Assembly: GCA_021731085.1 (NCBI GenBank) | Contig: JAKFYB010000004.1 | Span: 1-64,000, forward strand | DNA length: 64,000 nt | Source of the DNA: Dehalococcoidia bacterium | Lineage (GTDB): Bacteria > Chloroflexota > Dehalococcoidia > DSTF01 > JACRBR01 | Reading direction: 5' to 3' | Shown here: piece after piece, positions 43,893-51,847 of the stretch | Layout of the letters: every line of letters starts with the position of its first letter | Position numbering within the stretch: position 1 is the stretch's first letter | Program-made: the position numbers and the translations under genes | The notes under the pieces: model-generated | Told to the model about the DNA's origin: nothing | The model's database searches: none | Seen by the model: only the letters and a program-made list of their open reading frames with translations

Positions 43893-44555
43893 CGCGAGCC
43901 GCAACTCAGCAACACCGCGGACCTCCGTGTCGGGCACGTCCTCGTGAGAACGGGGGCGTTGCTCTATGTGGCGCCCGGTGCGAAACAGCACCGTCTTCAT
44001 GCCCAGATGCTTCGCTGGCCAGATGTCGTTGTCGATGCGATCGCCGACCATGATGCACTCGGCGGGCTCGACGCCGAGATCGTCGCAGCAGCGCGCGAAC
44101 AGCCGCAGGTCCGGCTTGCGATACCCATGCGTCCCCGAGACCTCGCGGTGGTGGAACCACGCACCGACGTCATGCTTATCCAGCACTTCGATCGTCGCCT
44201 GAGGCTGATTCGCCGCCAGCCCGAGCTTCAGCCCGCGTCCGTGCAGTTCCTCCAACAGCTCGACCATGCCCTCACGCAGCTCGAACGGTATCTCGCGAGG
44301 AGTGGACCGGAACGCGTCCATACAGCGCGCGGCCAGCGCCAGATCGCCGCCGACGAGATGCCAGATGATGGCGGGATGCGCATCCGGCGCGTACGAATGC
44401 ACAGCGTGATGAACGGCGGCAGCATACGAATCTGGCGTAACCGCCACACCGACGTCCTCAACCACCGCCGTGATCAGCGCGTCGATGCCACGCTCGTGCT
44501 CGATCTCGGTGTTGAGCGGCCCGCCGACATCGAAGAGGATTGCCTTGATGCTCAT
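43863..44555 (-). CDS. HAD-superfamily hydrolase (subfamily IA)
   Basis: A 230-residue phosphatase-like protein: motif I AILFDVGGPLNTE (second Asp replaced by Gly, common in this branch), ANQPQATIEVLDKHDVGAWF region for motif II, KPDLRLFARC for motif III Lys, and MVGDRIDNDIWPAKHLGM for motif IV. ATG 44555 overlaps the stop of the GNAT gene by 4 nt (ATGA), so translation is coupled. Substrate unknown. Confidence 0.88.
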   Translation of the reverse strand: MSIKAILFDVGGPLNTEIEHERGIDALITAVVEDVGVAVTPDSYAAAVHHAVHSYAPDAHPAIIWHLVGGDLALAARCMDAFRSTPREIPFELREGMVELLEELHGRGLKLGLAANQPQATIEVLDKHDVGAWFHHREVSGTHGYRKPDLRLFARCCDDLGVEPAECIMVGDRIDNDIWPAKHLGMKTVLFRTGRHIEQRPRSHEDVPDTEVRGVAELRLALGELLSGGD

Positions 44556-45433
44556 GACCGCTCCCGCAGTTCCTTCACCCACGCATAGTCGTGGCCCACA
44601 ACTTCGAACCCACAGGAGCGATACAGCGCGATCGCCGCACCGTTGCCGATCGTCGTCTGCACAACGGCCGTCGCCGCGCCGAGCGTATGGAGCCGCCGTA
44701 GGCCTTCGCTGATCACTGCCTTGCCGACTCCCTGGCGCAGGTGCGCCTTCGCCGTGCCGACGGCCTCGATCTCGCCGCAGTGCGTGGCGTCGTCATACCA
44801 GAACGTCGCCGCCGAAGCCCCGCCACGATCCGACGCGATCGCCAGCAGATCGAGCTCCGCGCGATAGTTCGGAAGACGTTTTGTGAATGACCGCCACGCC
44901 TCGCCCGAAAGGCCCTCACCCCCGAAGGCGTCGGCTTCGACGAACGCACGCTGGCCAAAGTCTGCTTGCGCCTCTACGAGCTTGTAGCCGCCAGGCATGG
45001 CGGCCTCCGGCGCGGCGGTCATGCGGCGCCACATGCGCGTGTTGCCATCAGCGCTCCGGACGTAGCCGCGAGCACGAAGCGTCTCCTCACGTGCGACATC
45101 GCCATCGATCACGACGACGCCTATCGATGTGCGATGGCCTTCTCGCGTACGCTCTTCGAGAAACGCTAGCGCCTCATTGAGCGGCGGCCCGCCGTCGGGA
45201 TCGATCGCCACATCATCGTGAGACGGCGCGTCGAGCCACGCGAACGCGCTGACACTGCCATCCTCACGCGCCCACACCCAGGCGTCGTCGGTCGGATCGC
45301 GGTCAGAAGACCGCCGCGTCCAGTACATATCGCCGATGTGCATCAATGCTCTTGGATCGAGCGCAGCCCGCCACCGCGTCATCAGCGCGTGGACGGCATC
45401 GACGTCTTCCCAGGTAAGAGGTCGTGGCTGCAT
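44552..45433 (-). CDS. Double-GNAT acetyltransferase
   Basis: A 293-residue protein of two GNAT folds. The second is the catalytic one: EIEAVGTAKAHLRQGVGKAVISEGLRRLHTLGAATAVVQTTIGNGAAIALYRSCGFEVVG, with the acetyl-CoA motif RQGVGKA. The first half (VWVWAREDGSVSAFAWL ... VVIDGDVAREETLRARGYV) is degenerate. Upstream partner of the HAD gene. Substrate unknown. Confidence 0.85.
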   Translation of the reverse strand: MQPRPLTWEDVDAVHALMTRWRAALDPRALMHIGDMYWTRRSSDRDPTDDAWVWAREDGSVSAFAWLDAPSHDDVAIDPDGGPPLNEALAFLEERTREGHRTSIGVVVIDGDVAREETLRARGYVRSADGNTRMWRRMTAAPEAAMPGGYKLVEAQADFGQRAFVEADAFGGEGLSGEAWRSFTKRLPNYRAELDLLAIASDRGGASAATFWYDDATHCGEIEAVGTAKAHLRQGVGKAVISEGLRRLHTLGAATAVVQTTIGNGAAIALYRSCGFEVVGHDYAWVKELRERS

Positions 45434-45542
45434 TCATAAGTCCGTTTCGCTAGCGCATGTGGCCGCGGTTGTGCCCAACGTAGATTCATCGCTGCGCTCT
45501 GAATGACGTTGTCTGGATGGCCCGCTTCTGGACATGACCCAC

Positions 45543-45570
45543 GACAAGCGACCGACGACCGACGACCGAC
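45543..45570. repeat. Degenerate tandem of four 7-nt units
   Basis: Units GACAAGC, GACCGAC, GACCGAC, GACCGAC, ending directly before the stop codon of the glutaredoxin-like gene. Confidence 0.55.
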
Positions 45571-45571
45571 C

Positions 45572-45868
45572 CTACCTGTCTTCCATCGTCGGCCCGTCGA
45601 GGCTCTCTGGCGCGTTGTACGGCTGGAAGCCCAGCGCCTCATCGATCGCCTCTTCGTCGTAGCCGATGATCGGCTCGCCGTCGATGACGACCACGGGCGT
45701 CCCCGAACCGCCGAGCTTCAGCATCTCCTCGCGGGCGGTGGGATCGTAGTCGAGGTCGCGCTCGCGATACTTCTGTCCGCGCGACTCCAGGTGCAGGCGC
45801 ACCATCTCGGAGAACTCGCAGAATCCCGTCGAGAAGAGGATGATGTCGTGGGTTGTGGTTTCAGCCAT
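45572..45868 (-). CDS. Glutaredoxin-like protein with CxxS active site
   Basis: A 98-residue thioredoxin-fold protein: IILFSTGFCEFSEMVRLHLESRGQKYRERDLDYDPTAREEMLKLGGSGTPVVVIDGEPIIGYDEEAIDEAL, with CEFS replacing the usual CxxC and the cis-Pro TPVVV. Monothiol redox or a thiol-transfer role. Start 45868 chosen at MAETTTH; TACAAT lies 9 nt upstream, close to a leaderless arrangement. Confidence 0.85.
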   Translation of the reverse strand: MAETTTHDIILFSTGFCEFSEMVRLHLESRGQKYRERDLDYDPTAREEMLKLGGSGTPVVVIDGEPIIGYDEEAIDEALGFQPYNAPESLDGPTMEDR

Positions 45869-45929
45869 AGCATCGGCATTGTATCGAGCTGCCATACGGC
45901 CGCATCCGGGCTCATGCGTCACACGACGA

Positions 45930-45952
45930 GGGCGCGGCAAGCAGCGCCCCTA
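45930..45952 (-). repeat. Repeat family B copy
   Basis: Reads on the minus strand GTAGGGGCGCTGCTTGCC then GCGCCC, with stem GGGCGC / GCGCCC. Same sequence as the copy at 53078-53102. Confidence 0.6.
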
Positions 45953-46001
45953 CACGCTGACATCTGGCGCTGTCGCATGATCAAACGGTGGCAAGCAAAA
46001 A

Positions 46002-46027
46002 CGCGGGCTGAAAGCCCGCGCTCCGGC
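46002..46027. repeat. Repeat family A copy
   Basis: CGCGGGCT-GAA-AGCCCGCG palindrome followed by CTCCGGC, downstream of rplT. Confidence 0.65.
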
Positions 46028-46046
46028 GTTTGGTCCTGGTTCGTTG

Positions 46047-46412
46047 CTACGCCGTAACCGCCGTCGCGTCGATCGCCTTCTTCGCGATCTCCGCGAACGC
46101 CTCCGGTGACTGCACGGCGAGGTCTGCGAGCATCTTGCGGTCGATCGTGATGCCAGCCTTATTCAGGCCATCGATGAACCTGCTGTACGAGATGCCGTTC
46201 AGGCGCGCCGCAGCGTTGATGCGCGCGATCCACAGCTTGCGGAAGTCGCCTTTGCGCTCGCGACGGTGGCGGTACGTGTAGTCCAGCGAGTGCAGCACCG
46301 ACTCGTTCGCGCGCTTGAAGACGCGATGGCGCTGGCCCTTGTGCCCCTTCGCGAGACCGAGGATTTTCTTGTGGCGCTTGTGGGCGGGGACTCCGCGCTT
46401 GACTCGTGGCAT
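46047..46412 (-). CDS. rplT: Ribosomal protein bL20
   Basis: A 121-residue large-subunit protein. [69 protein letters not shown] is the bL20 signature. GGAG 7 nt before the ATG. Last gene of infC-rpmI-rplT; a family A palindrome stands between it and rpmI. Confidence 0.98.
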   Translation of the reverse strand: MPRVKRGVPAHKRHKKILGLAKGHKGQRHRVFKRANESVLHSLDYTYRHRRERKGDFRKLWIARINAAARLNGISYSRFIDGLNKAGITIDRKMLADLAVQSPEAFAEIAKKAIDATAVTA

Positions 46413-46426
46413 CTGCGTTCTCCGTA

Positions 46427-46480
46427 GCGCGGGCCTTCAGCCCGCGCGGGTTGGTTCTAGAGTCTAGGTTCTAGATTCTC
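46427..46480. repeat. Family A palindrome plus four-heptad tract between rpmI and rplT
   Basis: GCGCGGGC-CTTCA-GCCCGCGC (46427-46447) is followed by units GGTTCTA, GAGTCTA, GGTTCTA, GATTCTC (46453-46480), ending 3 nt before the rpmI stop. Two repeat classes thus sit side by side inside a ribosomal-protein operon. Confidence 0.65.
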
Positions 46481-46483
46481 GCG

Positions 46484-46693
46484 CTAGCGATTCGCCTTCG
46501 CGTACGGCATAAGGCGCGACAGCCGGACCTGGTTCGGCTTCGCGACGACAAACATCTCATCGCCAGCTGCATTCGCCGCCTTTGACTTGCGCGTCTTGCG
46601 GTGGCTTATGCTGCCCTTGCGGCTGGTGTACTTGCCGCTGCCAGTGATTTTGATGCGCTTGGCGGCGCCGCGGTGGGTCTTCATCTTCGGCAT
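46484..46693 (-). CDS. rpmI: Ribosomal protein bL35
   Basis: A 69-residue protein: MPKMKTHRGAAKRIKITGSGKYTSRKGSISHRKTRKSKA matches bL35, with normal length. AAGGA 9 nt before the ATG. Middle gene of the translation operon. Confidence 0.97.
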   Translation of the reverse strand: MPKMKTHRGAAKRIKITGSGKYTSRKGSISHRKTRKSKAANAAGDEMFVVAKPNQVRLSRLMPYAKANR

Positions 46694-46861
46694 GTCGGTG
46701 CTTCCTTACGCATCTGGACTTCCTCGCCCGAATCTCGGACACGGAACGAGGGCAGCAAGACTGCCCCCGGAGGAGTCAACGTCAAATGTGACGGCCCCAT
46801 ATTGTCGCCGATCAGCCCGCGATCGGCAAGATCGGCGGCTATTCGATGCTCAGTGGTGTGT

Positions 46862-47593
46862 CTATGCAGTCTCGGCAGCGGCAGGCGTTGCTTCGAGCAC
46901 GGGCGCGGCCGCTGCTTCGGACGGCGGTGCCGCTTCCGGCGCTGTTGCGGGCGCTTCGGCAGCCGGCGCATCGACGCCCGCAGCCTTGAGCGCCGACGCC
47001 ATCGCACCTTCGCCTGCATCCCCACTGCCCGTGACGCGGCCGGGCTTCGGTTCGCGCGCGACCTTCGGCTTGGCGACCTGCTTCGGCGGGAGCGGCGCCA
47101 GGTACATGTTCATGAAGCGCCCCTCCATGCTCGGCTGGCGCTCGACGACGACCTGGTCCTTCAATACTTCTTGCACGCGCATCAACAGCGCGCGGCCGAT
47201 CTCCGGGTGCGTGATCTCGCGCCCGCGGAACATCACCGAGACCTTCACCTTGTCGCCCTCGGCGAGAAGCTTCGTGATCACCTTCGTCTTGAAGTCGACG
47301 TCGTGCTGCCCGATCTTCGGCTTGAAGCGCACCTCGCGCAGCTGCTGCTGCTTCTGGTGCTTGCGCGCCTCGCGCTCCTTCTTCGCCTGGTCGAACTTGA
47401 ATTTCCCGTAGTCGAGGATGCGGCAGACAGGCGGGTTGGCGTTCGGCGCTACCTCGACAAGGTCGAGGTTCGCTTCGCGGGCTCGCGTGAGTGCGTCCTG
47501 GATGGGGATGACGCCGAGCTTCTGCCCCTCGTCGTCGATGAGGAGGACTTCGCGCACACGGATGCGCTCGTTAATACGGAGGTCTTTCGCTAT
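46862..47593 (-). CDS. infC: Translation initiation factor IF-3, probable ATA start
   Basis: A 243-residue IF-3. N-domain AKDLRINERIRVREVLLIDDEGQKLGVIPIQDAL, linker KFKFDQAKKEREARKHQ, C-domain VRFKPKIGQHDVDFKTKVITKLLAEGDKVKVSVMFRGREI. No ATG/GTG/TTG precedes the conserved start; the codon where homologues have Met is ATA at 47591-47593. IF-3 genes classically use AUU-type starts that IF-3 itself rejects, giving autoregulation, so ATA fits. A longer frame reaching ATG 47734 would run through the heptad repeats. The Ala/Pro/Glu-rich C-terminal tail of about 60 residues is an extension beyond standard IF-3. Confidence 0.95.
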   Translation of the reverse strand: MAKDLRINERIRVREVLLIDDEGQKLGVIPIQDALTRAREANLDLVEVAPNANPPVCRILDYGKFKFDQAKKEREARKHQKQQQLREVRFKPKIGQHDVDFKTKVITKLLAEGDKVKVSVMFRGREITHPEIGRALLMRVQEVLKDQVVVERQPSMEGRFMNMYLAPLPPKQVAKPKVAREPKPGRVTGSGDAGEGAMASALKAAGVDAPAAEAPATAPEAAPPSEAAAAPVLEATPAAAETA

Positions 47594-47690
47594 GGCGAGC
47601 TCTGCCTTTCTTGGGGCGACCGCAGGACGGACGCTGGTGGACTGATACTGTATCGGCTTCGGATAGCGCCTGCAAAGCGCCAGCCGACGC

Positions 47691-47755
47691 GAAGATGGAG
47701 TATAGAAGGTAGAAGATGGAACTGAAGTCTCCATCCTCCATCGTCCATCTTCTAT
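47691..47755. repeat. Two four-heptad tracts in inverted orientation upstream of infC
   Basis: Left tract GAAGATG, GAGTATA, GAAGGTA, GAAGATG (47691-47718), 9-nt centre, right tract TCTCCAT, CCTCCAT, CGTCCAT, CTTCTAT (47728-47755). The right tract is the approximate reverse complement of the left, so the leader can form a large hairpin. Confidence 0.65.
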
Positions 47756-47814
47756 CTTCGGCTACTTTTCGAGGCCATGCCCCAGAACGGGAACGAGGCT
47801 CCTCGCCAGCGCCC

Positions 47815-48294
47815 TCACTCCGAAGCGCCACCAAGCATGATGTCGCGCGTCAGCTCCAGATGCCCCAAGTGCAGCGACGCGTGTTCGAGGACGTTCAGGA
47901 ACGCCCGCCGCACCGTGATCTCGCGCGCCGGGTTCGGGCCCCAGAGGTCCTGTCGCGGCACGAACCGCCGGTCGAGGTCGGCGGGGTCGACCGAAGCGGC
48001 AGCCTGCTCGAAGTCGCGCTCGAAGGCCGCCAGCGCATTTCGCAGCGCGTCGGCAGTGGCGCCGGACGACGCGAACTCGCCCGGGCGGTCGCGCGAGACA
48101 TCCTGCCCGAAGGCGATCCCCAGCACCCATGCCCGCGCGTTGCCCAGCGTGTGCGCCGCCAGCACGTACGGCGAGTTCGCTCCCTCGATCACAGGCGGCG
48201 CGTTCAGCCCGTCCGCATCCAATCCATCGAGCGCCGCCACTACCGATCGCAGCCGTCCGACGATCGCAGATTGCAGTTCCTGTATCTCGCTCAT
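47815..48294 (-). CDS. DinB-family (DUF664-type) metal-binding protein
   Basis: A 159-residue four-helix protein. Three candidate metal His are visible in LAAHTLGNARAWVLG and NVLEHASLHLGHLELTRD. These proteins are often thiol-dependent S-transferases. Start 48294 has TAGACT exactly 6 nt upstream (48301-48306), a leaderless signature. Confidence 0.85.
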   Translation of the reverse strand: MSEIQELQSAIVGRLRSVVAALDGLDADGLNAPPVIEGANSPYVLAAHTLGNARAWVLGIAFGQDVSRDRPGEFASSGATADALRNALAAFERDFEQAAASVDPADLDRRFVPRQDLWGPNPAREITVRRAFLNVLEHASLHLGHLELTRDIMLGGASE

Positions 48295-48471
48295 GCCGTC
48301 AGTCTACGCCGCCGCGCTGCCGACGCGACATGCGAACTCCAATTCCTGATCCGCGAGCGCAATCTATGCCGAATGCACCATGCAGGCGGTGCATTCGGAC
48401 CATAGCAACGCCTTTGCAACGTGTGCTTGACTGGATCGACAACAGATCCGCAACAAGATCCGGAGTCTCAT

Positions 48472-48777
48472 ATGGATAGCCTGTTCGTAGATAAAACGAC
48501 GACAGATGGGGAGCCCCACAAGAACGGGGCCTCGCAAAACGAGGACACAAAGAAAGAGACGGAGATGACAAGCGCAAAGACAATGATTGTCGGCCAGCGG
48601 TGCCAGCGGTGCGGAAGCACGCTGTTCGTGTCGCAGGATCCGCTGGACGACGTCGGCACGACGTACTGCCTGGCAGGACACACATTCTCGCCGTTCCCGC
48701 CGCTGCCGCTGGACGAAGAGATCGTCACGCGACGGCCGGCCACCCGCAAGAAGCGCAAGGCCGTCGCCGCCGCCTGA
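48472..48777 (+). CDS. Small zinc-finger protein
   Basis: A 101-residue protein. A variable, acidic N-terminus is followed by a treble-clef-like finger QRCQRCGSTLFVSQD...TYCLAGH and a basic tail (RRPATRKKRKA). Start 48472 has CCGGAG 6 nt upstream; a later ATG (MTSAKTM) is possible. Followed by a strong terminator, so transcribed singly. Function unknown. Confidence 0.65.
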   Translation: MDSLFVDKTTTDGEPHKNGASQNEDTKKETEMTSAKTMIVGQRCQRCGSTLFVSQDPLDDVGTTYCLAGHTFSPFPPLPLDEEIVTRRPATRKKRKAVAAA

Positions 48778-48808
48778 AAACGGCCGGCGACCAACACAAA
48801 GCCCGCAC

Positions 48809-48848
48809 AAGCGGCGCCGGACTCCCATCCGGCGCCGCTTTCTTGTTG
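48809..48848 (+). terminator. Rho-independent terminator
   Basis: A 13-bp stem AAGCGGCGCCGGA / TCCGGCGCCGCTT with a CTCCCA loop and TTCTTGTT tail. Confidence 0.88.
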
Positions 48849-48931
48849 CTCAGCGCCTGCCATCAAGCGTCTGACCCATCTATCCTGCCGATATCCGGTC
48901 GGCTCTAGCAGCCGATGCCGAAGGGAAATCA

Positions 48932-49849
48932 ATGACACTTTCACTCTCCACCATGTGGGCGCAGCAGCCGCGGTTCGTCGAGGACATGCACCAGTTCGTG
49001 CATGAGACGCTGGCGCTGGGGTACGACGCCATCGAGATCAGCCACTCGACGCCCACCGTGCCGTTCGACCGGCTGCTGGCGTTTCACGGCGTGCCGATCT
49101 CGTCGATTCACGCGCCCGCGCCGCTGGTGCGGGACGCCACCGAGCGCTCGAACAGCAGTCTCAATCTCGCCGCGCTCGACGACGACGAGCGCAACGCGGC
49201 CATCGCCTACACAATGGGCAGCATCGACTACACGAAGAAGGTCGGCGGCACGCACGTCATCGTGCACCTCGGCGGCGTCGGCAACAAGATGTTCAGCGAG
49301 GAGCACGAACTGCGCCGCCTGCATGAATCTGGCACGACCGACGGCGAGCGCGTCGAGCACCTGCGGGCCGAATGCCACCGCCTGCGCAAAGAGCAGGCCG
49401 ACCCGTGGCTCGAGAAGGCGCGCGTGACGCTGCGCGAGCTCGCCGAGCACGCGTCGGCGCAGGGCATCGCGCTCGGCATCGAGAATCGCCTGCACTACCA
49501 CGAGATCCCGCAACCGGCGGAGGGCGCGATCCTGTTCGCGGACTACACCAATGCAGAGGTTGGGTACTGGCACGACGTCGGCCACGCCGAAGTGCAGTGG
49601 CGGCTCGGCCTCGTCGACAAGAAGCTCTGGCTCGACACGAACGGCGCGCGCTGCATCGGCTCGCACCTGCACGACGTGACGGGGCTCGCCGACCATCGCG
49701 CGCCCGGCAAGGGCGACGTCGACTGGACGTACATCCGCGACGGGATCCCGGCATCAGCGATGCGCGTGTTTGAGATCAATCAGTCGCAATCACCGGAGGA
49801 TGTCGCGAACGCGATCCCATTCCTCCGCGACCGCGGCGTGATCGCGTGA
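48932..49849 (+). CDS. TIM-barrel sugar phosphate isomerase/epimerase-like protein
   Basis: A 305-residue xylose-isomerase-like (AP endonuclease family 2) barrel. Metal or substrate residues appear in YDAIEISHS, SSIHAPAPLV, THVIVHLGG, GIENRLHYHEIPQ, GYWHDVGHAEV, GSHLHDVTGLADHRAPGKGDVDW and MRVFEIN. AAGGGA precedes the ATG. It overlaps the following nucleotidyltransferase by 4 nt, so both belong to one transcript. Substrate unknown. Confidence 0.85.
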   Translation: MTLSLSTMWAQQPRFVEDMHQFVHETLALGYDAIEISHSTPTVPFDRLLAFHGVPISSIHAPAPLVRDATERSNSSLNLAALDDDERNAAIAYTMGSIDYTKKVGGTHVIVHLGGVGNKMFSEEHELRRLHESGTTDGERVEHLRAECHRLRKEQADPWLEKARVTLRELAEHASAQGIALGIENRLHYHEIPQPAEGAILFADYTNAEVGYWHDVGHAEVQWRLGLVDKKLWLDTNGARCIGSHLHDVTGLADHRAPGKGDVDWTYIRDGIPASAMRVFEINQSQSPEDVANAIPFLRDRGVIA

Positions 49850-50628
49850 GTGCCGTCGATCCCGCGGCGATGCGCATCGCGCGGACGGTCGGGCGCGAGC
49901 GCATGGAAGCCGGTGCGCTGGCTGTCGTGCTGACCGGGAGCCACGCCCGCGGCGACGCTGGCGCGCATTCGGACATCGACATCGTTGCGCTGTACGGCAC
50001 GATGCCGGACGACGATAGTTCGATCATGATGCGCGGCGGCAGGATGGTGACGATAGCGCGCACGACGCCTTCGCGGGTGCGTGCGGACTTCCACGACCCA
50101 GCGCGGTTCACGACCTACGTACCCGGCTGGCGGGAGGCCGTCATCCTCGCTGATGCGGACGGTGTGGCGGCGCGGCTCCAGGCGCGGGCGCACCGTTGGA
50201 CGTGGGAGTCGGTCGCGGACGTGGCCGACGAGTGGGTGGCGGAGGGGATCACGGGTTGGGCCGAAGAGGCACTGAAGCTTCGAGCGGCGTTGGATGCTGG
50301 TCGAATGGTGCATGCCGCCACCCAGCGGTCGCTGCTTGCGATATCGCTGGCAGGTCTGATGGCGGTCCGGCATCGCATTCTGTGCGGGACGGAGAATGTG
50401 CTTTGGGACACGGTGTGCGAGCGCATGGGCGAGCCTTGGAGTTCGGCGCAGAAACGCGCGCTCGGGATGCGTGGCGAGTCGGTCGTGACATCGTCTGAAG
50501 CTGCGCTGGAGCTGTATGCGATCGCTGTGCGTGAGGCGTGGCCGCTGCTCGATCGACGGCAGCGCGCGGTCGTTCGGCATGCGTGCGATGTCGCGGGGCA
50601 TTCGCTCGACGACTACCGCGCGGGCTGA
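49846..50628 (+). CDS. Nucleotidyltransferase-domain protein
   Basis: A 260-residue pol-beta-type nucleotidyltransferase homologue. Motif GSHARGDAGAHSDIDIVALYG gives GS...D-x-D; a HEPN-like helical C-terminus follows (RRALDAGRMVHAATQRS region). GTG start overlaps the preceding TGA (GTGA). The last codons CGC-GCG-GGC-TGA come from repeat family A (50618-50639), so a mobile palindrome supplies the stop. Confidence 0.8.
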   Translation: MSAVDPAAMRIARTVGRERMEAGALAVVLTGSHARGDAGAHSDIDIVALYGTMPDDDSSIMMRGGRMVTIARTTPSRVRADFHDPARFTTYVPGWREAVILADADGVAARLQARAHRWTWESVADVADEWVAEGITGWAEEALKLRAALDAGRMVHAATQRSLLAISLAGLMAVRHRILCGTENVLWDTVCERMGEPWSSAQKRALGMRGESVVTSSEAALELYAIAVREAWPLLDRRQRAVVRHACDVAGHSLDDYRAG

Positions 50629-50639
50629 AAAGCCCGCGC
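50618..50639. repeat. Repeat family A copy overlapping a stop codon
   Basis: GCGCGGGCT-GAAA-AGCCCGCGC followed by TACGGGC. The TGA inside it ends the nucleotidyltransferase gene. Confidence 0.7.
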
Positions 50640-50715
50640 TACGGGCCTCTGGACCAAAGGTCTTTTCTCGCATCGTCGACCGACGTGACGGGCGAGGGCG
50701 CCCGTCCTCCTGCGG

Positions 50716-51522
50716 TTACTTGCGGCGGGCTTTGCCCTTCGAGCGGCGGTAGAACTGGCGGCCGGCGATGTCGCGGAGGTAGGGGAAGAAGCCGTGGAGG
50801 CCGTACGCGACACGGAACATGCGGATCATGTTCACCTCGGGCGTGGGATGCGTGACGGAGCGGACGATGGCGCGCGCGACGACATCGGCGTCCTGCTGCG
50901 GGCCGGTGGGTGCGGAGACATGGCCGTCGTTTGTGCGCTGGACGTCGAAGAACTCGGTGCGCGTCGAGCCGGGAAGGACGACGGTGGCCGTGATGCCGCT
51001 GCCATCGAGTTCGCCGCGCAGCGACTCTGTCATGCCGATCATGGCGAACTTCGTCGCTGAGTAGGCGCCGTGGTAGGGGAAGGCGAGCTTCCCGACGACG
51101 GAAGAGACGTTGACGATGTGGCCGCGGCGTTGCTTGCGCATGATGGGGAGGACGGCGCGGGTCGCGTTGAAGGCACCGAAGTAGTTCACGTCCATCAGCT
51201 CGCGCATGTCGGCTTCGGTCGTCTCCTCGACGGTGCCGCTGAACCCGAAGCCGGCGTTGTTGACGAGGATGTCGATGCGGCCGACGGCGTCCATCGCGGC
51301 TTGCACCATCCGCTCGATGTCGTCGGTCTTCGCGACGTCGGTGGGGACGGCGATTGCGCGCGCGCCGAGAGCTTCGCACTGGGATGCGAGTTCGAGGAGG
51401 CGATCCTCGCGGCGGGCGGCGAGGACGACGTGCGCACCCTGGCGGGCGAACTCAAGCGCGGTCTCGCGGCCGATGCCGGCGGAGGCGCCGGTGATGATGG
51501 CGACGGAGTCCTTGATGCGCAT
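50716..51522 (-). CDS. Short-chain dehydrogenase/reductase
   Basis: A 268-residue classical SDR: cofactor motif TGASAGIG, NNAG (LVNNAGFGFSG), catalytic Ser (NVSSVVGK) and YxxxK (YSATK), then PGSTRTEF. The C-terminal ~60 residues add a hydrophobic, basic tail (MFRVAYGLHGFFPYLRDIAGRQFYRRSKGK) that may touch the membrane. Substrate unknown; acts on lipids or alcohols in relatives. Confidence 0.93.
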   Translation of the reverse strand: MRIKDSVAIITGASAGIGRETALEFARQGAHVVLAARREDRLLELASQCEALGARAIAVPTDVAKTDDIERMVQAAMDAVGRIDILVNNAGFGFSGTVEETTEADMRELMDVNYFGAFNATRAVLPIMRKQRRGHIVNVSSVVGKLAFPYHGAYSATKFAMIGMTESLRGELDGSGITATVVLPGSTRTEFFDVQRTNDGHVSAPTGPQQDADVVARAIVRSVTHPTPEVNMIRMFRVAYGLHGFFPYLRDIAGRQFYRRSKGKARRK

Positions 51523-51567
51523 TGCTGGTGCAGGCTACCCGCGCATGCGCCAGCGCGGGAGTGGTGA

Positions 51568-51583
51568 TGTTTCACGTGAAACA
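51568..51583. promoter_or_regulatory. parS: parS centromere site 1
   Basis: TGTTTCACGTGAAACA, a perfect 16-bp palindrome equal to the bacterial ParB-binding consensus. The flanking TGGTGA on its left is shared with site 2. ParB loading sites cluster near replication origins. Confidence 0.92.
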
Positions 51584-51757
51584 CTGGCGAAACACAGAGG
51601 CACCGAGACACAGAGGATCGAAGCGGATCGCACGTGGGGTTCTGTTGGCGCTGTCGCATGTGCGTTTGGTGTCGTTCGGAGCAAGATTCTTCGCTGCGCT
51701 CAGAATGACCGCATGTCGACGGCGTTATGGGCGGCGCGGAGGACCCCGGAATGGTGA

Positions 51758-51773
51758 TGTTTCACGTGAAACA
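51758..51773. promoter_or_regulatory. parS: parS centromere site 2
   Basis: Second perfect TGTTTCACGTGAAACA, 190 bp from site 1 and again preceded by TGGTGA. Confidence 0.92.
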
Positions 51774-51847
51774 TTCATCGGACGCGAGCATGTATTTTCG
51801 CGAGCGTGCCACGCGGACGTTGCAGATCACACCGGATAGATGAGCGG

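Larger units (their letters stand above)
51523..51847. other. parS-bearing intergenic region
   Basis: 325 bases without a supported gene, containing two identical parS sites, a GCGCTGTCGCATG repeat word (51648-51660) and a TCTTCGCTGCGCTCAGAATGAC-type repeat (about 51688-51710) related to one near 45490. Confidence 0.7.

Noticed and set aside
47594-47734. Longer infC beginning at ATG 47734
   Set aside because: The added residues have no IF-3 homology and run through the heptad tracts.
51522-51839. 105-codon frame over the parS region
   Set aside because: The MFHVKH reading is produced by the parS palindrome itself; no ribosome site.
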